Of a DNA stretch of 64,000 nt, positions 24,772-34,430 are shown one piece after another. A program made the position numbers and the translations under genes. Location: contig NZ_BMER01000001.1 of assembly GCF_014636865.1 (NCBI RefSeq), positions 1,972,718-2,036,717 of the forward strand, given 5' to 3'. Within the stretch, counting starts at the first letter, position 1; each line of letters starts with the position of its first letter. Origin of the DNA: Parapedobacter pyrenivorans (GTDB lineage Bacteria; Bacteroidota; Bacteroidia; Sphingobacteriales; Sphingobacteriaceae). The notes beneath the pieces are model-generated. The model ran no database searches. It was not told the DNA's origin and saw only the letters and a list, made by a program, of their open reading frames with translations.

Positions 24772-26481
24772 ATGAAAACATGCCAAATTGTATTCATTGG
24801 TGTCGTTTTATGGGTTTTCCCATTATCGATAATCGCCCAGGATTTTAGTGACTTGAAGCGTCAAAAGCCCATAGGCTTCAACGGGGGGCTGGAACTGCGC
24901 GGTATTTATTATAACGCTAACGGTATTGCCAACCGCCGGGAGCCTTTCACCTACCTGCTCAGCGGGAGTCCCACAATCAGTCTGTACGGTTGGAGTATCC
25001 CGTTTAGCTTCATGATCAGTAAGGATGAACGTTCTTTCCGGCAGCCGTTTAATCAATTTGGCATGAGCCCAACCTACAAGTGGATTACTTTGCATGCCGG
25101 CTACCGCAACGTGACGTTTTCTCCGTACACGCTAGCCGGACACACGATGCTGGGCGGCGGGTTCGAAATCAACCCGGGCAAGCTGCGCGCAGGCTTTATG
25201 TACGGTCGGCTCAACCGCGCGACGGTCATCGATACCACAACACAGTCATTGGTGCCCTTTTCGTTCAGCCGCAAAGGCATGGCGGCCAAGCTGGGCTATG
25301 GTACGGAGACCAATCACTTCGACCTGAATTTCCTTCATGCGAAGGACGATAGCACCTCCGGTCCGGGTATTCCGCTGCACGACAGCACGCGGGTGCTGGC
25401 CGCGGCCAATACCGTACTCGGGTACAGCATGAAATTCCTGTTATTCAAAAAACTATCCATTGAGAGCGACGGAGCGGCGAGTATCTACACGCGCGATCTC
25501 AATTCACCGATTACGTTTGATTCAATTGCCGACCCGATGTTGAAGCGCCTGAAGGGATTGCTGGATGTAAATGGTTCGACGGAATGGTTTCTGGCCTTCA
25601 ACGCGGGCATCGGCTACCGCGAGAAAAATTACGGCATCAAGGTGAATTACCGCCGAATTGAACCCGATTTTAAAACGATGGGAGCCTATTTCTTTGCCAA
25701 CGATGTGGAAAACATCACCATCAATCCGAATTTCACACTGCCTAACGGAAAGCTCCGGGTGAATGCTAGTTTGGGCATTCAGCAGGATAATGTGAACCTG
25801 CAGAAGGAGGCGACAAATAAGCGCATCATCGGCGCAGGCACCATCGGTGCGGAAATTACCGATCAACTGGGTGTCGATATCAACTACAGCAATTTTTCCA
25901 ACAATCAGCGTCCCAATACCCTGCGGTTTGCCGACTCGCTGAAGATCGTGCAGACCACCCAGACACTCAACATCATGCCGCGTTATACCGTGGTCAGTGA
26001 GCATATAGTGCATATGGTGATGTTGTCGGTAAACCTGAGCGGCATGAAAGACTATAACAGTTATTTTGAGCAGGACGCGGCAAACCGCGATATCAATACC
26101 AGCCAATACCTGATGAACTACAACTTAAGCTTCCCGGCTAAGCTGCTGAGCGTTTTTGCCAGTGTAAGCTACACCGCGATGGAAGGTGCGGGAACGGAAA
26201 CAAGCTATAGCGGCGTTACGTTGGGAGGTAATTACAGTTTGGCGAAGCAGCAACTGCAGGCGGGTGTGAATACCAGCCTGATGCAGGGGAAAACCCCCAC
26301 AGGAAAGAGCATGATCATCAACGGATCACTGAACCTAAATTACCGCATCAACGGCTGGCAGTCCATCCGGGCGTCATTCTTCTTAACCAACAACAATCCG
26401 GGCAGTGTGGTAACGGGTATTAATCCGGCATTTACCGAAACCCGTGGTGAGTTGGCGTATCAAATCAATTTCGGGCTATGA
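24772..26481 (+). CDS. Outer-membrane beta-barrel protein
   Basis: 569 residues with a signal peptide ending near LSIIAQ. The rest is a long series of alternating hydrophobic/polar strands with aromatic girdle residues (GLELRGIYYNANG, WITLHAGYRNVTFSPYTLAG, GAYFFANDVENITINPNF, and the final ELAYQINFGL). The C-terminal Leu after aromatic strands fits an outer-membrane barrel of perhaps 20 or more strands. It may be a transport or assembly channel for its partner: its stop codon overlaps the start of the 2646-residue protein gene (ATGA), which means translational coupling and probably a shared function. Confidence 0.7.
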   Translation: MKTCQIVFIGVVLWVFPLSIIAQDFSDLKRQKPIGFNGGLELRGIYYNANGIANRREPFTYLLSGSPTISLYGWSIPFSFMISKDERSFRQPFNQFGMSPTYKWITLHAGYRNVTFSPYTLAGHTMLGGGFEINPGKLRAGFMYGRLNRATVIDTTTQSLVPFSFSRKGMAAKLGYGTETNHFDLNFLHAKDDSTSGPGIPLHDSTRVLAAANTVLGYSMKFLLFKKLSIESDGAASIYTRDLNSPITFDSIADPMLKRLKGLLDVNGSTEWFLAFNAGIGYREKNYGIKVNYRRIEPDFKTMGAYFFANDVENITINPNFTLPNGKLRVNASLGIQQDNVNLQKEATNKRIIGAGTIGAEITDQLGVDINYSNFSNNQRPNTLRFADSLKIVQTTQTLNIMPRYTVVSEHIVHMVMLSVNLSGMKDYNSYFEQDAANRDINTSQYLMNYNLSFPAKLLSVFASVSYTAMEGAGTETSYSGVTLGGNYSLAKQQLQAGVNTSLMQGKTPTGKSMIINGSLNLNYRINGWQSIRASFFLTNNNPGSVVTGINPAFTETRGELAYQINFGL

Positions 26482-29400
26482 AGACGTTATCCTTTGTTTA
26501 TCGTTTTGTTCTTTTTTTGCTGGTGTTGGCAGCCGTGCAGATGGCGACTGCCCAAGTGAATGTAACGGTGCGGGTGCTGCCACCCTACCAAAGCCGTATT
26601 ACCGAATATGCATCGCGACCGGATTTGATGCTGCTTACACTGACTAATACATCGACCACTCCCCGGCGAATACAACTAACAGCCGCCATCAGTGGCGACA
26701 ATGGTGTAGGCGCTTGGGTAAAGCCCGGCTATCGCAGTCCGCAACCCATTGAGCTGGCACCGGGGCAAGTGGTTTCACTCAACGGTAGTGATATTGCATA
26801 CTTATTTGACCATAACCAGATTCAATACACGGGTATCAGCCAGGCCGACTTTACCCGCGGGCGGGGCTTGTTGGAGGGTACCTATCAGTTGTGTATCCGG
26901 GCATTGGACTACGATACGCACGAACCATTGAGCGCTGAGGAGCCAATCGGCTGTACCCAGTTGATCATCAGTAGCGTAGAGCCGCCCACCATTATCCAGC
27001 CGTTTAACGAGCAGGAGCTGCGTGCCGACGGCCCTCAAGCATTTCCCATTACGTGGAGTACACCGCCGGGGTCCTCACCCATGACGCAGTATAAGGTAAA
27101 GCTGGTAGAAATGATCGCCCCGCGCAATCCCAACGACGCGATGCAATCGGCCACCACGCCGCCCTTTTTTGAAGAAACGGTGAATACCAATATGCTGCTC
27201 TACGGGCCGCAGTACCCGCAGCTTACACCAGGCAGGCAATACGCATTGATGGTACAGGCTATTGATCCATTCCATACGCTCAGTTTCCGCAACGAGGGGA
27301 TGAGCGAGGTAATTATGTTTACCTACGGCGTTACGGAACAAGCGGCGCCCGTGGTCGTCTATCAGGGGGATACCCTGCGGAAAGATACCACGCGTATCCG
27401 GGGGCGGCTTCGGTACCACTTTGCGGGTGATACCGAAGGGCGTACCTTTCCCGTAGCCAACGAGCGGGTATATCTCAAAAAAGTGTTTGCGCGGCAGGAG
27501 CTGGATGACGATGGGGTAGCCCGATTGCGGCCGTTATCAGCCCGCGAATCGTGGGCTATCAAGGATCAGTCCGCCATGCTCGATGGCGTTGCTGTGGAAA
27601 CCGATGCGGAAGGCAATTTCACGCTGACCTGCCTGATGTCGGCCTTGGACAGTGCAGGTGTGGTTCCCGATGAGAAGATGGATTGGTTTGTTGGCGGGGC
27701 TGCCGCGAAGGCAACGACTTCGAGGTTTAGCCGATTAACCCAGGCGCCAGAAGGGCTGGTACTGATGTATCAGCTCGTAACGACCAATCCCCACTATAAA
27801 TCGTACCAAGAATACCTGGCCATCACTCCAGGTGGTACACGCGACTTGTCGGATGTGGTGGTCGAGGCCAATAGCTATACCCTGAGTGTCAATGTGCAGG
27901 AAGTGTTCAATCAACTCCGGGGTGATTATGTGGCGGGTGCCAAGGTCCGGATTTACCGGGATATGGCCAACAAGAACAACGAACGGCTCGGTATCCCGAA
28001 ATACGAAGGCGACCTGTTGGACGATGGGCGGTTAAACGCTGCTGCCAACACCGACAAAGTATTGATTGCAGAACGGGAGACACCATCCCCATCGGGCTCC
28101 TCCGATTCGGAAGCATTCCGCGTCAATTTCGAGCGACTGTTCAAAAACCTGGATGCAGAGGCTTACCGGTACCGGATCAGCTTGGAAAATGGAAATGCCG
28201 TGCTGATGGAAACATCGTTGGACCAACTCCAGGCTGCACTCCGAACATCGCCGGCGGATAAACCGACGGCAAATCAGGGGCAAACCACCAACAGGGCATC
28301 CAAGTTGAACGGGATTTCTACGCTTTCAAAGACGGGTAGAAATAAAGATAGCTGGCTGAGCTATCGGTATAACGACACGCCGGACACCGCAAAGCTGACA
28401 CTCGATAAGAACTTGGTGACGCCGCCAAGGACCAAGCTAACCGGTAAATTGCAGTATGCTTATAAAACCGACCGCAGTGTACCCGCTACGCCCTATGCGA
28501 ACATGCCCGTTAAGTTGGTGGTATTCTACCTGATGGACGAAAACGAACCACCAACAAATAACAATTCGGGCCGTAACAACACAGGTGCTACATTACAAGG
28601 CATTGCCGCAACGGCAACGTCGTTCTATTCAACGGCGGCAACGCGGTATGCCAATCAAGATCTGGAGCGCCCGCAGAACGGGGTGTCTGGAGGCATGAAC
28701 TACAGCACTAAGCCGTTTATTACCGGAATCAATGCCGTGGCCGGATCTGCAGCGATCAGCGGGTCTTCCGTTGTGCAAGGCGTGATGGGTAGCGGTGTTC
28801 TGGCAGGAAGCAACAGCGACTATGAACGGTTGCTCGGCAACGATATCGAAATTGGCGGCAAAGCCATCCAGGATAATATGCAGGTGTTGCAAACCGTGTA
28901 TACGGATGCAGAAGGTCGCTTTACCTTTGATTTCCCCAACAGCGAATTTACAGGAACGGAACTGGACGGGTCGGTCGCGGCCCCAGTACCGGATCAGACG
29001 GGCAGGAGGGAGTATGGAAAAGTAAAGCGGGTATATCGCATCGTCCCAGATGTACGGTATTATTGTGCGCCGGACGAGAATATCGTCGTGCAGCCCTGGG
29101 AGGATGCCGACTGTGGTACGCTAACGTCGTATGTGCAAACGGTCAATATCGATGTGCATGTCCAAAAAGTCAACACGCTGGACAAGCCGGATTTATTGGG
29201 CGCGTTTGCCAACGTACCGGTGAACCTGTATAAGCCCGCCTATAGTGCCACGCGGAAGTATTGGCCAACGGTACAGGGAATCGATATCAACAGGGAAGTA
29301 AATCCGTTCAATAGCGGGACAAACATGATGTTAGCGGGCACGGCCACGATGGCGACCGGGGTTTCGACCGGCGCGAGTAATACAGGTAGTTCAAATGCAT

Positions 29401-32400
29401 CAAACAATGCATTCCAAACCGTGCAGTTTACGCCCAACTACAATGCCACCTATAGTGGAGGAAATCTCGTTGCGCTTACCAACCGCACGTCGAATACCGG
29501 AAACGCAGTTTCCAATGCGATGCAAATGCGGCCACAGTATGGCGTATCGCAGTCTGCGGCGCCTTCGGTATCGTCTGCTGTGATGACGAATTTCCAAACC
29601 TATGTGCTGTATCGGCAAGGCGCCAGCGACGAACAGGGGAACATCCGCTTTGAGAACGTGCCTAAGTCACTGGCGGTCACTCAGGATATGATTATGCTGG
29701 AAGCAGATGGCCGTGACCGGCTTACCGAAGCCGCGTTTGAAACTGCCTACCTCGAATTTCCGGCCACTAAGAATATCCCTACGCGGCAAGAAGTGGAAAA
29801 TCCCGCAATTGAATCGGAGAATAAGGGAATTATCCGTATGGATCAGTACGGCGTTGTTTTCAACAGTGAGTTTGATCCCAGCGTAACGCAATCCGTTGCT
29901 TTTCGCGTATTGGCCAAGCCTACCGAGGTACGCGGACGGATCACGGATGATTTTACCACATTGGGGATCAAAGGGGTCAAGCTCCATGTGAGTATCAGTT
30001 TCGGGGTAAACAACAACGTCTACTACCTTTCTGAATTTACCGAAACGAATGCCGATGGGTACTACGATTTTTCGTCGAAAATTAAGGATTTCCTGATCAA
30101 CGCGGGTAATGACGGGGAAGAAAAAACTGGCAAAACCGGTTACCTCCATGTGCGTGTCGTTTCGGCACCGGGTTATGAAGTACCGGCCGAACCCTATAGC
30201 GTGCAGATCGCTCCGGGAATCACCGGGCGGCGTGAAGATTATACCACGGCATTAAAGCCGCTTGGGCGAAATGCCTTTGGCTACGTGGTGGATGCCGAAA
30301 ACCCAACTACGGGCGTTACTGCCCGCGTGAAAATTAAAGATCGGGGCCGTTGGGTAGATACCTATGCCTACACCGGCAAGAAGGATGAGCCGGCAAGGGA
30401 GAAGAGCTACATGGAATACAACGGCTACTATGCGAGTTCCCTGGAAGCCGCGGTGCAGGCGAATGTACAGCGGGCTACGCAAAGTGGCAATCAATCGGCA
30501 TCACAACCATTGGGCAACGCCGGAACGTTGGTGACCAAGTTGGTAAACCAGGTTCCGCGGACAACTTTCAATGCGAATCCCGCAGCCAGTTTTTCGCCGA
30601 TTATCCAGGCAGCGTTGGCCCGGTCGGAAGAATCGGGAAGCACTATTCAAGTGACGGGTGCCGTGCGGGAAATGCAGGTGGATCCCTCGATGGGTATCAC
30701 AGCACTCAACCGGGTGACCGACCTGCAGCGGTTTGACATCGACCTACCGGCAAGACCCGACTCGATCATGATTCTGCCCTATGACCCTGCTTACATCGGT
30801 GTTACAGTGGCCGTAAACGCGGCGGGGCCGGATGCTTATCTCGGTGATTTCAAGTTACAGCGAAGGAAGCATCGGGTGGAGGTTCTGGTGAAAACAACTA
30901 CCGGAGGTATGGTTACCAATGCGAATGTGGAAATAGAGGGTGCTGGCAACGACAATTCCCGTAAAACGAACAGCATGGGGGTTGCATCGTTTACCTATGT
31001 GAATAACTCCACCGACAACTTTACCGTGCGGGTAAGTAACGGGGCACAGTCCCGTTCCCAAACGGGTAAAACGCGGAAAACAGGCGCTGATACGCCACCG
31101 ACGAAAGGTGGGCAGCCGCAGCAAACTCCGGGATTGCGTCTGCCGGATGGAAATACGGGCAACGCCAACGGGGCGGGAAATGGCCAGCCCGACATCGGCA
31201 GCCTGACGCAGCAAAACACACTTTTCGTGCCCCGCACGCAAAATTTTGAAAGCAACGACGACAATGTGGTGCGCCGGATTACGGTCGTCGTCCAGCCTGC
31301 CACCGTAATGACCGGCCGGGTGGTCTTTGCCGCAGATAGTCTGCCGGTAAGGGGCGCAGTGGTCTATGTCGATCAGGGACGGGGCAGCGAGTCTGACATG
31401 CGGGCGGAAACCCGCTCGGATGGTACCTACGAACTGATTGTCCCGGCACCGGGCGCTGCTCCGGGCAATGGATTATTGCCGATCGGCAATACAGGGGGCA
31501 CCCCACAGGCGGTTACGGCGGCTTATTCGGCACCGGGCAAGACCTATATCGGACAGACCGTGTCGTTGGCCAAGCGTGGGAAAGGTACCCAATCGGCTCC
31601 CACTTCCATTGATTTTGTGATCCGTGAGGCGAATGACATCGATGTCAGCAAGTTGTACGGATTTCCGGTCCGGTTGAATGCCCTGCGGGCGACGGATGGC
31701 GGGTACACCGTTAGTGGTGAACTGTACGATGTGGAGGATAATCCGAATTTTGCCTTCCGATCAGCGTCGGGACCGAAAGTGCTGGCCTTTGAAAACCTTC
31801 AGGTCAGAGCGTCCACCATCAAAAATGCCAACGGAATCCCATTGGCTGTGCCGACGACCGATGAAATCCAATTTGAACAAAAGCAGTTGCGTATCCGTGT
31901 GTTCGAAGTCTTCAACGGACAGCTGGCGGAACAAGGTGGTGGCAACTTGACGATGGCCAAAGGCCAGACGGATACTACGGGTGTGCTCAATGGGCGGGTG
32001 CGCATCGTCGATAATTCGTTCAACTTCCCCACCAGCTACATGACGATCAGTAGCGAAGACTTTTTCTTGGGTAATTATGGTGTTGCCAATGGGGCAGACA
32101 AGCTGAATATTCCTGTCTTCCGCACGGGTGCGGCCTATCCGCTGACGAAATTTTCGATTACGGCGACCCAGGGTGATCCGATCCGGTTCAAGTATCTCGG
32201 CTTCAACGGACAGACGGAAACGACTGGCGAACGGGAATCGTTCGTGATGGGCGATAGCGTGAACCTATTTATGAACCTCACCGCACGCATACAGGGTGGC
32301 ATAAACCTCGACCTCAAAGCGGGGAAAGCTGTGGTGCGGCACGACCATATGGAGCCGGTGGTGACCGACAATGAGGTGCGTTTCAAACTAGAGGAATGGG

Positions 32401-34418
32401 AGGTGCACAGCTCGTCTTGGACGCTGTCCAATACATCGGGAGGTATCGTGCTAAACAACAATACCCTCTATACCGGGAAAGCGGACATTAAGCTGAACAA
32501 GATTTCCCTTATCCCCGGCGAGCTCATTTTCCATAACGCTACCGGAGCGGAGGCAGCCAACCTCCGCAACAACCTGACTGTTGGCGGCAAAGCCAACATC
32601 AAGCTGCATGTCAATCCCCGGACAGACATCGCATTTACCTACGATCCGGATGTCGGCCGCATACCCGGACAAGGGCATTTCAAATTTACGCTGCGGAGCG
32701 ATGATGGAAAAGCGGCACACCTGAAAGGGCTTCCCGGGATGACCAATCCGAATGACCGTTTGGAGATCCAGTACATGTCGCTGTTGAGCAACAACGAAGA
32801 AGTGTTCGGTTTCAGTACGGATGCGGCGGGTATTGCCATCCAAAACCAGCTGTCATTCAAACCGCAAAGCATTTACAGCGCGTTTGACCGGTTGGTCATT
32901 TCAGGAGCTGCTAGTCTGCACATTCCCAATGTGCCAGACAACCTATCGGCTACCATTGCCTACTATCCGGAAGGCAATGGGACGAACCGTATGGTGGTAA
33001 GTCCGCTGGAATTTTCCTTTATGGGAAGCGGAGGTACCACCTTCACGACCTTGAAGCAAGACAACGCGCAGCTGTTCTACGAAAAGGGTATCGGGATTGC
33101 AGGTACGGTAAAGCTGCCGGGGCAATCCAACACGCTAAAGGCAAACCTCGTCAGCATGGTCACTGGTGGCCTCAACGGGGCAGCCAACGAAGCGCGGCGG
33201 CAAACAGAAATTGTATTGGGCGCTTATCAGGAAGAAGCGGGCCGGATGGCTGCGAACCTAGTGGATGAAGTAGCCAACGATCCGGCTCTGGCCGAAGCGC
33301 GCCGTACACTCGAAGAAGCCTTGGGCGGTGTAAACGATACCTACAACCAGTTGCTTCAGATGGGGGGATCCTCCGCGCAGGCGATGCAGGAGCTTGCGGG
33401 CAAATGGCGACTGATCGGCGAGGGGATGGATATCATCAATAATGGTATTGATCATAATCCCATCGGGGCCGCCATGCAGATCAATGGCATCATCAAGGGC
33501 TTCTCGGGTATCGACATCGCCGATAAGGCCAAGCAAACGGCCAAGATGGTGGCCATGGAAGCGCTGAAGGGGATACAGGATGAAATACCGGTGCAAAAAA
33601 TAGCGGATGGAGCGGCAGGAGGCGATGGTGGCTTTTCCAACATGAAGTTCGATTTTGACTTTGCCAACGGCCGTGTTTTCGGGTCGCTTAGCATGCCTAA
33701 GCTGGAGGCCGGCGCCGTGACGCTGACCAAACTCGGTATTGAAATGCTGTTTGATACCAAAGGCTGGTATTTTTATACCGGAGCCAATGTCAATGTACGC
33801 GGGGTACCGTTGATTTTCCCGCTGGGTGTAGGGATGTGCGTGGGGTCGTACCCCGAGATTTCGCCGGCATTGGAAGCTCGGATTACGGAAGTATCTTACG
33901 TGAAGCGGCTTCCGAATACCTATAAGACCAACGGCATTCAGGGATTCTTCCTGACAGGGCGAAAAGATATCATCGAGGAAGTGAAATTTGAGGTGCCAGG
34001 GATCGGGATCGAAGTAGGAGCCATGGCGGGCCTTGACGCCCGTATCTATGCTAATTTCGGTGGCAGTACACAGGAACTGGGCATCGGGGCTATGGCCTTT
34101 GGGCGTGCTTACGCCCGCATGTCGCCAGTTTCCCAGCTTCTGATGGGCTGTGGGATATCGGGAGAGGCCAAAGCGGAGCTGGGTGTGAAGACTACCTTTA
34201 CCAATAGCCCGGCGGGGGTCACGTTCAATGCCCGCGCATGCGGTTCTTTCAATGTGAGTGCCGAAATTACGTGTATGTTGGTGGCCAAGAAAACGGTAGG
34301 TATCGGATTCCTGGCGCTGCTTGATCTTTGCGTCGGCGCAGATTGCACCAAGACTGTGAACTTCAACGCCCGCCTCTCCGATGAAAGTTGCAGTGAAAGC
34401 AATGATTTTGATTATTAA
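26478..34418 (+). CDS. Giant (2646-residue) secreted multidomain protein
   Basis: Signal peptide (cleavage after ATAQ). The N-terminal beta domain begins VNVTVRVLPPYQS, a layout repeated in large exported proteins of this phylum. A fibronectin-III-like part (~170-280) starts at EPPTIIQPFNEQE. At least four carboxypeptidase-regulatory-like folds follow, marked by DAEGNFTL (~376), DAEGRFTFDF (~810), NADGYYDFS (~1192) and RSDGTYELIV (~1648), with Asn/Gly/Ser-rich linkers. A beta-rich stretch (~1950-2230), a charged helical segment (~2235-2320) and a C-terminal Gly-rich beta region with about eight cysteines (~2450-2640) complete it. I do not recognise an enzyme. It looks like a surface fibre or adhesin. 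No type IX C-terminal sorting signal is evident. It is coupled to the upstream barrel gene. Confidence 0.7.
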   Translation: MKTLSFVYRFVLFLLVLAAVQMATAQVNVTVRVLPPYQSRITEYASRPDLMLLTLTNTSTTPRRIQLTAAISGDNGVGAWVKPGYRSPQPIELAPGQVVSLNGSDIAYLFDHNQIQYTGISQADFTRGRGLLEGTYQLCIRALDYDTHEPLSAEEPIGCTQLIISSVEPPTIIQPFNEQELRADGPQAFPITWSTPPGSSPMTQYKVKLVEMIAPRNPNDAMQSATTPPFFEETVNTNMLLYGPQYPQLTPGRQYALMVQAIDPFHTLSFRNEGMSEVIMFTYGVTEQAAPVVVYQGDTLRKDTTRIRGRLRYHFAGDTEGRTFPVANERVYLKKVFARQELDDDGVARLRPLSARESWAIKDQSAMLDGVAVETDAEGNFTLTCLMSALDSAGVVPDEKMDWFVGGAAAKATTSRFSRLTQAPEGLVLMYQLVTTNPHYKSYQEYLAITPGGTRDLSDVVVEANSYTLSVNVQEVFNQLRGDYVAGAKVRIYRDMANKNNERLGIPKYEGDLLDDGRLNAAANTDKVLIAERETPSPSGSSDSEAFRVNFERLFKNLDAEAYRYRISLENGNAVLMETSLDQLQAALRTSPADKPTANQGQTTNRASKLNGISTLSKTGRNKDSWLSYRYNDTPDTAKLTLDKNLVTPPRTKLTGKLQYAYKTDRSVPATPYANMPVKLVVFYLMDENEPPTNNNSGRNNTGATLQGIAATATSFYSTAATRYANQDLERPQNGVSGGMNYSTKPFITGINAVAGSAAISGSSVVQGVMGSGVLAGSNSDYERLLGNDIEIGGKAIQDNMQVLQTVYTDAEGRFTFDFPNSEFTGTELDGSVAAPVPDQTGRREYGKVKRVYRIVPDVRYYCAPDENIVVQPWEDADCGTLTSYVQTVNIDVHVQKVNTLDKPDLLGAFANVPVNLYKPAYSATRKYWPTVQGIDINREVNPFNSGTNMMLAGTATMATGVSTGASNTGSSNASNNAFQTVQFTPNYNATYSGGNLVALTNRTSNTGNAVSNAMQMRPQYGVSQSAAPSVSSAVMTNFQTYVLYRQGASDEQGNIRFENVPKSLAVTQDMIMLEADGRDRLTEAAFETAYLEFPATKNIPTRQEVENPAIESENKGIIRMDQYGVVFNSEFDPSVTQSVAFRVLAKPTEVRGRITDDFTTLGIKGVKLHVSISFGVNNNVYYLSEFTETNADGYYDFSSKIKDFLINAGNDGEEKTGKTGYLHVRVVSAPGYEVPAEPYSVQIAPGITGRREDYTTALKPLGRNAFGYVVDAENPTTGVTARVKIKDRGRWVDTYAYTGKKDEPAREKSYMEYNGYYASSLEAAVQANVQRATQSGNQSASQPLGNAGTLVTKLVNQVPRTTFNANPAASFSPIIQAALARSEESGSTIQVTGAVREMQVDPSMGITALNRVTDLQRFDIDLPARPDSIMILPYDPAYIGVTVAVNAAGPDAYLGDFKLQRRKHRVEVLVKTTTGGMVTNANVEIEGAGNDNSRKTNSMGVASFTYVNNSTDNFTVRVSNGAQSRSQTGKTRKTGADTPPTKGGQPQQTPGLRLPDGNTGNANGAGNGQPDIGSLTQQNTLFVPRTQNFESNDDNVVRRITVVVQPATVMTGRVVFAADSLPVRGAVVYVDQGRGSESDMRAETRSDGTYELIVPAPGAAPGNGLLPIGNTGGTPQAVTAAYSAPGKTYIGQTVSLAKRGKGTQSAPTSIDFVIREANDIDVSKLYGFPVRLNALRATDGGYTVSGELYDVEDNPNFAFRSASGPKVLAFENLQVRASTIKNANGIPLAVPTTDEIQFEQKQLRIRVFEVFNGQLAEQGGGNLTMAKGQTDTTGVLNGRVRIVDNSFNFPTSYMTISSEDFFLGNYGVANGADKLNIPVFRTGAAYPLTKFSITATQGDPIRFKYLGFNGQTETTGERESFVMGDSVNLFMNLTARIQGGINLDLKAGKAVVRHDHMEPVVTDNEVRFKLEEWEVHSSSWTLSNTSGGIVLNNNTLYTGKADIKLNKISLIPGELIFHNATGAEAANLRNNLTVGGKANIKLHVNPRTDIAFTYDPDVGRIPGQGHFKFTLRSDDGKAAHLKGLPGMTNPNDRLEIQYMSLLSNNEEVFGFSTDAAGIAIQNQLSFKPQSIYSAFDRLVISGAASLHIPNVPDNLSATIAYYPEGNGTNRMVVSPLEFSFMGSGGTTFTTLKQDNAQLFYEKGIGIAGTVKLPGQSNTLKANLVSMVTGGLNGAANEARRQTEIVLGAYQEEAGRMAANLVDEVANDPALAEARRTLEEALGGVNDTYNQLLQMGGSSAQAMQELAGKWRLIGEGMDIINNGIDHNPIGAAMQINGIIKGFSGIDIADKAKQTAKMVAMEALKGIQDEIPVQKIADGAAGGDGGFSNMKFDFDFANGRVFGSLSMPKLEAGAVTLTKLGIEMLFDTKGWYFYTGANVNVRGVPLIFPLGVGMCVGSYPEISPALEARITEVSYVKRLPNTYKTNGIQGFFLTGRKDIIEEVKFEVPGIGIEVGAMAGLDARIYANFGGSTQELGIGAMAFGRAYARMSPVSQLLMGCGISGEAKAELGVKTTFTNSPAGVTFNARACGSFNVSAEITCMLVAKKTVGIGFLALLDLCVGADCTKTVNFNARLSDESCSESNDFDY

Positions 34419-34430
34419 TACGATAAAGCA

